Shown here: positions 45,089-57,100 of the stretch, piece by piece | Numbering within the stretch: the stretch's first letter is position 1 | Layout of the letters: every line of letters starts with the position of its first letter | Assembly: GCF_040958095.1 (NCBI RefSeq) | Contig: NC_091175.1 | Span: 19,239,287-19,303,286 of the forward strand | DNA: 64,000 nucleotides | Direction of reading: 5' to 3' | Source: Procambarus clarkii | Lineage: Eukaryota; Arthropoda; Malacostraca; Decapoda; Cambaridae | Position numbers and translations under genes: made by a program | Notes under the pieces: model-generated | Seen by the model: only the letters and a program-made list of their open reading frames with translations | Database searches by the model: none | Told to the model about the DNA's origin: nothing

Positions 45089-48000
45089 GTGAGAAAGATG
45101 TATTTTTAAATCACGTCATTATTTCTTGTTGGAATCAGGAATGGACTTCAAATAAAATTTGGCACACAATTTTTAGTTTTTAATCAAAAGTCATTAGTAA
45201 AGAATTATTTGGGGTCATGGATCACATGCACTCAAACACCAGAGAGGAGAAATAAATGGGGACATGATCCAGACATATAAAATACTCAAGGTCCTGTAGA
45301 AGTATATACAGATATGGTATTTATGTTGAGCAGTATTGTAACGAGAGAACATTCCCAGCAGCCACACAATTTGAGAGGTTGTATCACCTCTCAAATGTGA
45401 GGAAAGACTTTTTTACTGATAATTTGTTTCCTCTTAAAAGAGGAAATAGGTGAGGTTATCTCTATTCACAGTTTCACAAGCAAATATGGCAAGCAAAGTT
45501 GAGCAGTACCGAGCTGATAGACGATAATTATTGAAAGTACTGACCTGATTCAGCTATTTTCTTAGTGTACGAGTTTCATATTTTACATTAAATTTCTACT
45601 CGCCAAGTACAAATGTATAAGCATTAAATATCAATAACACTAAGAATCGTTTTGACTGAGTTCCACTAGCATCGGACGCTAGCTTTGTTTCTCGTTATAG
45701 AGGGGCCAACTACTGAGCCCCTCCCCCTCCTCCATAAATGCTACCCTACAACAGTAACCTATCTCCTGGGTACCTATTTACTACTCGGTGAACAGAGCCA
45801 TCAGGTGCAAGGAAACGTTGGCAAAGGAATCTGTCCTGTTGTTGGAATTGAACCCGGCCCCATTGCACTTGGAGCTGATTACTGGGCAACGGCCTGTGGC
45901 CAACTTTACACCAATAGTAACCTGGTTACCTGGTTGATGGGGTTCTGGGAGTTCTTCTACTCCCCAAGCCCGGCCCGAGGCCAGGCGTGACTTGTGAGAG
46001 TTTGGTCCACCAGGCTGTTGCTGGGAGCGGCCCGCAGGCCCACATACCCACCACAGCCCGGTTTAGTTAACCTACTGTTTTTATGGTGAAGGTTATCCGT
46101 GTTGCTTCGACAACACACACTGCCAGACTTAATAGCCTACGTGATCTTGCACATTAATGTTTACAGTTTTCCAATAATATTGGCTTCTAGGTTTTTGGAT
46201 AGCGCCAATCTTGCTAAATATTGTTGTAACTAATTTAAGCGCTAATTTGTCACATAATTTGGATCAATTCAGTTCACTGTTCACAATACAAAGCGGTACA
46301 ATCTCCTAGCAACGAGTCTGCTGCCAGGATTCAATAAATACTTAAGTCTCCACTAATCCACTTTCGAAACCTGTATATCTTTCCTCAATCTTGGTGACTT
46401 TATTTACATTTATTAAACACTTTAAAGAATCGCCTTTGACAGAAATAACAAGAGGTTCCTAAGTTTCCAAGCTCGTAAACTTCTTAATTAATACAGACTA
46501 CGCCGCCATATTCGAGGAAAGCTGTACAGGTTTCAAAAATGGTCATGTAAATGCTTGATGAGTCCCGGCCCAGCCCAGCACGACGCGCCATGAAACACCA
46601 CCAGCATAATGGTAGTTCACTAACAAGGAGCAAGGTCAGTTCTTTATGTTCTCAATTATGATTGTGTGTGTTGCGGTCTTCTAGTTTCATGCCCCTTTCG
46701 TCCCACTCCTTGATATACGTCTGGAGGTCCATTGCTACAAGCCATTCTACAACAATGTTACGCTGCGCGTACTAGTGGCTTTACAAGATTGTAAATACTA
46801 TGCTATGTATTCTCACAAACCCAATGTACCTTCTTGTATATAAATAAATAAATAAAATAAATAAATAAATAAATGTTATACTGTAGTCACGGGATAACTT
46901 TGTTACAATGTTGTGTTGTGTTGTAGCCTCATGGTAACCTTGCTGCAATGTTGTGTTGTAGTCACACGATAACCTTGCTGCAATGTTGTGTTGTAGTCAC
47001 ACGATAACCTTGCTGCAATGTTGTGTTGTAGTCACACGATAACCTTGCTGTAATGTTGTGTTGTAGTCACACGATAACCTTGCTATAATGTTGTGTTGTA
47101 GTCACACGATAACCTTGCTATAATGTTGTGTTGTAGTCACACGATAACCTTGCTGTAATGTTGTGTTGTAGTCACACGATAACCTTGCTATAATGTTGTG
47201 TTGTAGTCACACGATAACCTTGCTGTAATGTTGTGTTGTAGTCACACGATAACCTTGCTATAATGTTGTGTTGTAGTCACACGATAACCTTGCTACAATG
47301 TTGTTGGGATCACTGGCGGCAGGGTTGTTAAGGCCCCACAGTAGCTCTCGCTATGTAGCAATTATACTCTACCTGTAAACGTACACCAGAACTACACCAG
47401 GTGTATATGTATGTTTAGTACATATACACCTAGAAACCAGACAGACACAGACACACACACAGAGCCTAACCATAACATTAATATAGCTTGTTCTAATAGC
47501 CTTACTAAACTTAGTACATTCCTAAGCGAGACATACAGAAAATTAGCACTAATTTAGTAAATATATATATAATATATTTATATATTAGGCTTAGAAAAAG
47601 TTGGGTTTAGTTGTGACCATTTTTCCAAGACCTCCAAAATTAGTAGACACATGAGCTTTCATTGTCTGCAACAGTTCATATTTTGTACAGATATCAATAG
47701 CAGCTACACTCTTATTATCTATGGAGAATAGGCTGCCCTGTCCTCCCAGTAAGGTCTAAGGCTTAATGAAATGATTGCACTCTTTTACTTCATCGCTATT
47801 CTATAAGAAAACCTAACCAACACTATTCTAACTCAACCTACCCTAACCTATCTATTCTAACTCAACCTTCCCTAATCTATCCTAACATAACATAACATAA
47901 TGTAACGCAACGTAACATAACGAAAAATAGGAGTGGCTGTACAAGAATGTAACAACTCTTGTATATATCTCAAAAAAACAAAATAACATGTGTTTTATAT

Positions 48001-48129
48001 GAGCTGTGTACGAACGTGCGACTTCACTTTGACGTCATAATCTTTATACCAGTACAGGTTTCAATGCTACTGGTTCAGACTAGTCAGCTGGGGAATAGTT
48101 ACTTCTGTACTCAATAGAGGGCTCTACTG

Positions 48130-48160
<31 letters not shown>

Positions 48161-51100
48161 GCATTTGCTTGGGAGTACCCAGAGCATAAGTTCGAATCCT
48201 CATCACGGCTCCTACTGATTATCTCTTTGATACATCACGTTAATGTAATTTTCTGTGCAATAATAAAAATAATAACTTATATTAAAAATATACAGAACAT
48301 GATACAGTGGCTAATTAATTGTTACAATAAACTTTTAACAACGCCACTTATACGCAAATCATTTCAACCAATTTTTTTTTTAATTTCTCATTTATCTAAT
48401 CAGAATAAGAGGTTTTATTCTAAGAAATTTGCATAAATCATTAACAATTTTGATGAGCCTAATTAGTAAGCAGTTTTAGTTTCAAGGGTTATATAAATAA
48501 CATATATTGACAAACATGTTACAAAAAAGTTAAATGAAATTATTTAGATTTTAGATAGTTTATTCACTTAGATAATACTGAACATGAATTTGGATATTAC
48601 ATTCATTTAAATAGTATTTTGAATTAGATAGTTTAGATAGTATATTCATTGTATAATATTTACATTTAGATAACATATTTATTTAGATAATATATATATT
48701 TGTATAGTACATTCATTTGATGGTACACACAGAGATCACACTAACGTGATGCATCAAATGAACAAATCCACAGGGGCTAGCTCAGTCGATTAAGGCAGTG
48801 TCTGGGATGCTCCCGGACGCAGGTTCGAATCCTCGTCACGGCCCTCGTGGATTTGTTCATTTGAAGGTATATTCATTTAGAAAATATATTAATTTAGATA
48901 TGTTCATTTGGATAGTATATACATTTAGAAAGCATATACGTTTAGATACTATATTCATTTAGATATTATATACATTTAATTAGTATATACATTTAAATAG
49001 GTAGCGTATACATTTAGATGGGTAACATATACATACAAAATTACACACTTTCCTGGTAACAAATATAATTTCTGCACATTGTTTAGGCAACGAGTTTCGC
49101 CCCTGTACACTATTCTGTCAACAACCTTTCAACATGCAACCATACAACCTGTACAGTGTCCTGACAACACCCTTCCAACGTGTGCAGTGTCCTGACAACA
49201 CCCTTCCAACGTGTACAGTGTTCTGACAACACCCTTCCAACGTGTACAGTGTTCTGACAACACCTTTCCAACCTGTACAGTGTCCTGACAACACCTTTCC
49301 AACCTGTACAGTGTTCTGACAACACCTTTCCAACCTGTACAGTGTTCTGACAACACCTTTCCAACCTGTACAGTGTCCTGACAACACCTTTCCAACCTGT
49401 ACAGTGTCCTGACAACACCTTTCCAACCTGTACAGTGTCCTGACAACACCTTTCCAACCTGTACAGTGTTCTGACAACACCTTTCCAACCTGTACAGTGT
49501 TCTGACAACACCTTTCCAACCTGTACAGTGTCCTGACAACACCTTTCCAACCTGTACAGTGTTTTGACAACACCTTTCCAACCTGTACAGTGTTTTGACA
49601 ACACCTTTCCAACCTGTACAGTGTCCTGACAACACCTTTCCAACCTGTACAGTGTCCTGACAACACCTTTCCAACGTGTACAGTGTTCTGACAACACCTT
49701 TCCAACCTGTACAGTGTTCTGACAACACCTTTCCAACCTGTACAGTGTCCTGACAACACCTTTCCAACCTGTACAGTGTTCTGACAACACCTTTCCAACC
49801 TGTACAGTGTCCTGACAACACCTTTCCAACCTGTACAGTGTTCTGACAACACCTTTCCAACCTGTACAGTGTTCTGACAACACCTTTCCAACCTGTACAG
49901 TGTTCTGACAACACCTTTCCAACCTGTACAGTGTTCTGACAACACCTTTCCAACGTGTACAGTGTCTTGTCAACAACCCTCCAACCTGCCCCAGTCATCA
50001 AGTTGGACCTTGGCACCCTCCTACTCAAGGAATTGAAGCAATCCTGTCAGTAAGGTCAAGGATGGCGCTCCATTCTTCCCTGCGTGAGTCAGGTCTGGTC
50101 CAGATTCGTAACTATTTCCTTAGGTTAAGCAGGAAAAATGGCGACTTAGATATCTACGTTTTCTATGCAACGGTTAGTTAGGTTAGGTGGGTAGCTGGGG
50201 TTCGTACGTTTCTGATCAGATAAGCATTTTATATTTTGTATGTTGTGGCAAATCAAGATTAAAAAAAAAGAGAGGGAGGGGGTGTTCCTGAGATATTAAA
50301 GACTTTTGTAGCATTACGATCGTCAGAGATACATAATTAAATAAATTATTGTAAAAATATAAATTCGTTCTTAAGCTAGAGGTATACGTAGCTATGACGA
50401 AATCCCTGCAAACACAAACCGTAACTGTCCCTATTTTCCGCTTGTTACAACTTGTAATAAAGTTGTTACATATTGGTGTAACGTTTTTATGACGAATTAG
50501 AACGTTGTTACAACTTGTTGGGAAGTGCTAAAAAACGTGTTCGAATGTTGTTGCAAGGTCGTAGTTTCGTCGTGTGTTTAGCTGGATATCACTATAGGGG
50601 AGAATACGTCATGTGTAATGGACAGCTGATCGTTATTGTAAACATCGTAGGGCCAATTCTTTGGATGACTCCTTGACTGCATTAGACTATGTAAACGGAG
50701 AATTAATTACAAATAACTTGGTTAAAAATCTTCCAGAGCATGGAAGAGAGGACGGTGTCGTTGTCCTGAAATGCTACCGTCAAACGCCCTATGAGAATCA
50801 ACTTACTCTTCCCTCGGGCTCGTCTTCACCAGCAACAGAGGCCTCCTCAGCCCCTGTAACACCTGCGATTCCGTCTGCTCACGTCTCTACAGCTTCCTCC
50901 GCTGCCAACATACCTCTAGAGGCGTCTTCCTCCGCTACCAACATACCTCTAGAGGCGTCTTCCTCCGCTACCAACATACCTCTAGAGGCGTCTTCCTCCG
51001 CTACCAACATACCTCTAGAGGCGTCTTCCTCCGCTACCAACATACCTCTAGAGGCGTCTTCCTCCGCTACCAACACTCCTCCAGAAGTGACTTCCTCCCC

Positions 51101-54100
51101 TTCCAACATATCTCCAGAGTTGGCTTCTTTCTCTCCCAACATTTCTTCAGAGGTGGCTTCATCCTCTCCCAACACATCTCCATGCGTGGCATCCTCCACT
51201 GTCAAAATACCACCATACGTGGCGTCCTCCGCCTCCAACACTCCTCCAGAGGTGGTGTCCGCCGTTACCAACATACATCCATACGTGGCATCCTTCCCTG
51301 CAAACACTCCTCCAGAGGTGGTGTCCGCCGTTACCAACATACATCCATACGTGGCATCCTTCCCTGCAAACACTCCTCCAGAGGTGGCTACTCCGCCAGC
51401 AGCGGATGACCTTCCCCCACTTCCCAGAGTCCAGGATGAAGGGTAGGTACTTGCAGAAGGTCTGCTTTCACAACTCAAACGCTTACGTATTTTTAACATG
51501 CATGGACTCATTAAAATAATCCAATAAAAGATGACTGACCTAAAATTTCCAGCAAGCAGTTACTACCTTTAACATTCCAGGAGTCATAGGGATTGACTAC
51601 AACATTCCAGGAGTCAGAGACTGACTACTACATTCCAGGAGTCATAGGGACTGCGTACAACATTCCAGGAGTCATGGGGACTGACTACAACATTTCAGAA
51701 GTCATGGGGACTGACTACAACATTCGAGGAGTGATAGAGACTGACTACAACAATGGGGTAGTGGGTCACGAGCTTCATGCCGGCAGGTACGCGTGGCTGG
51801 TGGCGGGCATGGTATTTAGTGTTAACCTTGTGACTGCTGGCTACGTCAAGAGTTTTGGCATCCTCTACATCCTGGTGCTGGATTATTTCCCCGACATCTC
51901 AGGTGCTGCTGCGGGATGGGTCGTTGGTCTGCTCGTAGGCTGCCGGGGACTACTTTGTGAGTACGTGGTGTTGACTGCCATCAATTTAATACCCGATTGT
52001 CATTTTCGACCGAGTCATATTTTTTAGTAATTTTGAAAGGTAATCAGTGAAGTTTTCGTGTGTTAAATATCCCACATAAAGCAACAACTCAAATTCGTAT
52101 TTTGCTTAACCCTTAAACTGCTAAGGTATTTAAAAGTCCCCTATCCAGTTGCACACGAAAAACAAATATTTAAAGCACATAATATATCGCATACTAGTTG
52201 TGTCATTTTCAGTATTTCCGTGACCGTTGAGAGCAAAGGTTCATTTCTCAGTGGATTTGTGTTATATGAAGAGTAGATAAGAACTTTTATTCCCCTCCGG
52301 AAAGTGTTCGCTAACTCCATGACAGCAACAAATTCAAGATTATCACCATTGACCATTTTCAAAAGCATCTTTTTATTGGTTTGGTTTAAAATTGTGAATA
52401 GTACAATTTTTGTCAGTTTATGAGGGAGGGTCTAGGAATTTATTTGTGGAATGTGAAAAAAAATCGCGGAATTCAGAGATAACACTATCAATGGTGTCCA
52501 AGAAATGTGTAAGTACTTCATTCATAATGATGTGCTGCCAGGAATCTTAGCTTATACCATGCAACATTTTAAGCCAAACCAATGAAAAGAAAGATAATTT
52601 CCAAAATGGCCAATGGCGGCCATTTGTGGCTGTCATTGAGTTATCCCACACATTTGTATGGGGCATTAGTGGTACAATTTTTATTTACACTTCATTCAAC
52701 ACAGTTATTGTATGAATAGAAATGGTTGTTAAGTTTTACAAACGCAGGTGACATGCATGATAACAAAAATAATACATTTGGTAAAACGGAAGTCAATTTT
52801 GTTTACTCTTTACTTCATATCAATGGCACGAGGAGTGACAGCGTGTGGTTGTTGCAGCACCGGTGATGGGGGCGCTGACGGTGGCGGTGGGGCCCAGGGT
52901 GTGTGTGTTGGCTGGGACCCTCCTGGCCGCCGGCGGCCTCCTCCTCGCCGTCCCAGCCTTCTCCATATTCTACATGGCCTTCACTCTCGGTGGACTTGTG
53001 GGTCAGTAAGACACTCGACTTTGCCAGGGGGCGAGTGTTACATATTCTTTCTCGGCTTGGTGCCTTCTTTGAAAAATTACTTGCCAGGGACGAAACTGGC
53101 CCTGGTAAATAGGTACCCCTCTGGTTGCGTTTGTAGAGACCCCCCCATCTCGAAGACAATATGCTGCATGCTCCATATGCTCCGGGGGAGCCTTGTGGGG
53201 CACTCGCGTACGCTCACATATTGTCTTCTCCTACCACCCGTTACGTAATTGTAATTTGTTATTTTATTTTATTTAAAAACTTCATTACACAAAATTGGTT
53301 ATAACATTGGTTACGTGCAAGGTACGAGGTTTTTTGTCACAGGTTATTGTAGAGTTCCTCTAGCTCCCCAGATGGTGAGCAGAGGCAGTGTGCATTTCCC
53401 CTCAGTATTGCCACGCTGAGGCGCTAAAAGAGGAAATGGCTTTATATGGTCTCTTGTTTATGCTTTTTTTATGCTCAAAGCATAAAATATGCTTTGAGAC
53501 CTCAATTTGTAATTTTAAGTGTTTGTGTTTCAGGTACAGGCCTTTGCATGAGTGAGACTCCGGGGTTTTTGACGGTGACTGATTACTTCCAGGAGAAGAG
53601 AGCTCTGGCTAATGGATTACGCGCAGCAGGTAACCCCATGGGAGGGATCCTGTTCCCTCCGTTAGTAGTCTTCTTGCATCATCATTTTGGCCTCAGGGGT
53701 ACCTTCATGATGCTCGCGGGCATTATGTTGCAGATGCTTGTGTTTGGCTTACTTATGAGGCCGTTTGAGTTACACAAAACTATTATCTACGAGAAATACA
53801 AGAGACAGATTAAAAAAAAAATTCAACGAGGAGATGTGGATAACACTGAGGCTACAGCTGCTCGCCTGAAAGTGCTGGAGTCGGGATCGAAAAAGAAACC
53901 GCTAGATTTCACTGTTTTTAAGAACCCGGCCTATGTGATGTACCTAGTAATGGGTATGTTTGCCAATGCTGCAATGCCGAATGCTCTGTTTTACTCTCCG
54001 GTGTACGGTAAATCTATCGGGCTGAGTCCGTATGAAAATTCAATAGTCGCGTCGTACGTATCTGGCTGTGACTTTTGCATTCGACTTTTGTGTGGCTGGA

Positions 54101-57100
54101 TCACTAACATGAACCTATTCAAGACGCGCTACGCCTTTATTGCCGGGTATGTAAACAAACTTGCTTGTATATATATAGCTTGTTCATGTTCTACTACTTG
54201 GTGTGTCGTAAGATATTCTGCAAATAATGCTTTAAACAAATTATGTAATTCAAGCAGACAATAAAATAGTAATTACCCAGCCAAACCAGTATTTACCCAG
54301 ATATTAATTTGCCCAATTAAATATCATTCGTATCGTTGTTTTTGCTTCTACGGGAGCTGCCTCGTATGGGCCAACAGGCCTTGCAGTTTTCTTAATTTTT
54401 ATGTTCTTATAGTTTTCTTGAGTCTCATATCCTCCTGAGGGTGAGGCGCTCGATGTGTGGCAGATGGTAACGAGTTCCCGCCCCGTGCAGGCTAATGTCG
54501 GGCGGGGCAGGGTGCCTGCTAGTGCCTCTCTGCTCCAGGCTGTGGCACCTTATGGCCGCTTCCACCTTACATGCCTTCTGCATGGCTTCCTTCTGGACCC
54601 TCATCAGCGTGTTGTTGGCAGACCAGTTTGGACCTGATGCGATGGCCTCTACCTGGGGGTTCTTCCGGATGACTCAAGGAGTCTGCAGCTTTTTCTACCC
54701 AACCATTATTGGTAAGGAAGTGGACGGTAGGGCAAATATTATTATTTACCTGAGGGCCCACTCTCTCCATTGAGCAGCCTCGATAGGAACAGGAAGCCGG
54801 TGGCTTATCAAAGGTCCTCTTGTTGTTCATGAATATTTTTGTCGGGATTTAAAACTTGAGTAATTTCTTGGCATTTACGACTTCTTAAAGAACTTATATG
54901 CGCTCACTTACGAGATCTGTACCTCTTATCACGATCATATCATCTTATTTGATGTTTAATAAACAGTCTACAAGCGTTAAAGCACTGCAGCTACAGCAAT
55001 GATAATCTGATTTACCTGAGGGCCACTAACTCTAGTGGCTTCGACGAGGACAGGAAGCCGGCGGCTTGTCGAAGGTTCCCCTCCCCCATTTGCCTTGATG
55101 ATCTTTTCCAGGTATATTTTGAAATTCAGCACAGTTTGGCATTTACGGCTTCGGCGGGTAAGCGGTTCCATGTGTTAATAGCCCTGTGGGTGAGAAAGTA
55201 TATCCTGTTCTCAGTCCTACATTGTGGCTATAACGTTGGGTTGAAGACGACTTCATAGCTCCTAAGAGCTCGTTGTATTGACTAACCCACCATGGCCGAG
55301 ATGAGAGGTACACATATCGTAAGTCGGCACCCAATAAAGTGCTTTGAACCTGAGACCTGGATCAGGATTCATCAAGCATTTACTCAACCACTTATGAAAC
55401 CCAAACATGTCTACACGATCTTCACAAATAGTCAAAAGACTAGCATATGCTCCTTAATATCGACAAATGCAAGACCTTGAATGTGGGGCATAACACACCC
55501 ATGCCACAACTACCAAATTAATAACATTACCTTGCAACAGATTTATGATGAAGAAAAGGACCTTGGGGTCAAAATTCACTGAAAGTTGCACAACAGGTAG
55601 GAGCAGCAGTAAAAAAAAACTAACCAAACCCAATAAATAATCAAGCGTTCCTTTGACTTAGAAGAAAAGTTGGTGATTCAATTGAATAAATCTCTGATGC
55701 ACCCTCACTTAGATTACTGTATCCAAGCATGGAGACTTCATCTTCAGAAAGAACGTCGGGCAACAAAAATCATTCCAGCACTAAATCAACTCTCGTACCA
55801 TGAACGACTGAGGGCCTCAGGGCTAACAATACTGCAAACCAGGCATGAGAGGTCTGATCTCAACGAAACTTTTAAAATACTGAACAGTTTGGAGGATGTT
55901 GATCCATACAGCTTATTCAAAAGGTCAGATGTAACACAAACAAGGAGAAACAGTTTCAAGTTCTACAAGCCACAATGCAGGACTGAAAACAGGAGATTCT
56001 TTTTCTCTTACAGGTCTATAAACCTATGGAACCGCCTACCCGCTGCAAATGCTAAAAACTGTTAAATTTTGAAATCCAGCTGAAAAAAATCATCAGGGCA
56101 AATTGGAAGACCTTTGACAAGCCGCCGGCTTCCTGTCCTCGTAGAGGCCACTTTAGAGTGTTAAATCAGGTAAATTCACTTCAGGTAAATTTAGGTAAAT
56201 GTCAACAATCATGGCAGCTTTTTTACATTTATTAAATAGTTTTTGAGCACTGAAGTTTCCTAACCCATGGTTATCACTGGTATAAACAACATAGTCCTCG
56301 TTTACAGCTTACAGTCCCCGTGGTGGTGCAGTGGTAAGACACTTGCCTGGCGCTTCTCAAGCGCTTTGGCCTGGGTGGCCAGGCCATTGACCAATCCTGA
56401 ACGGGGAGGATTGACCGGGTGCCAATCCTTAACTATATCCTCTGTTCACTGTGCAGTGAATGAGTACCTGGTTATGAAACGATTTTACGAATCGTATTCC
56501 GGGGAAAAAGAAAAGGATCAAGGACCTGCCCGAAACGCTATGCGTGCTAGTGGCTGTACAAGAATGTAAGAACTCTTGTATATTTAAATAAAAAAAAAAA
56601 ACATGGTACCGCTTCGGAGTTCATAAGCTACTTAATAAAAGTAAACAAAGCCGCCATGATTAAGGAAATATTGTCTCTGGATAGAACTCCTTAAAAGAGG
56701 TGCTAATCATGCACAGATTGTAAATATCTTCAGGGAATCCTTACCGTCAACCGGACTACGAGGGTTGAGAGCCTTTCCAAGCAGGTCATTGATAAATCAC
56801 ACATTATACATTTTGTAATGAAACACAATTCCCAAAGTCAGAAGTAACCGGAGACAATGCAATAAACCAAGGAGATTTAGCCAGGGTCGTTATACACGAT
56901 ATAACGCGAGAAAAGCAACATATTGACAGGAAATTAGCGTTTCTGCCCGAAACGCTTTGCGTAATAGTGGCAGAAATAGTAGTGGCGTAATAGTGGCATT
57001 GTATGTACTAGCTCCATCTATAAATCGTTAAATTTATGTAAAATCTCTTGTATGTATGTACCTTACCTGAATAAACATTTTATTTTATTTTTATTTTATA

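Larger units (their letters stand above)
55363..56700. mobile_element. Foldback element FB1, copy 7, carrying two nested insertions
   Basis: The left end ATCAGGATTCATCAAGCATT, TACTCAACCACTTATGAAAC is at 55363-55408. The element resumes at 56205 (CAATCATGGCAGC, TTTACATTTATTAAATAG, GGTTATCACTGGTATAAACA) and again at 56606 (CCGCTTCGGAGTTCATAAGC, AAACAAAGCCGCCATGATTA). A LINE D copy and SINE 2 occupy the two gaps. Confidence 0.75.

Noticed and set aside
48773-48846. Functional tRNA-Ala gene
   Set aside because: A and B boxes are good, but the acceptor stem has mismatches, there is no terminator T-run, and a partial copy lies at 48158, so it is a retroposon head.
49110-50028. Three overlapping minus-strand frames of 275-299 codons
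   Set aside because: They are produced by a stop-free 31-bp tandem array read in three frames; the peptide is the same repeat in shifted order and there is no gene context.
50879-51511. 210-codon minus frame opposite transporter exon 2
   Set aside because: Shadow of the plus-strand coding repeat; the plus frame has splice sites and continues into the MCT fold.
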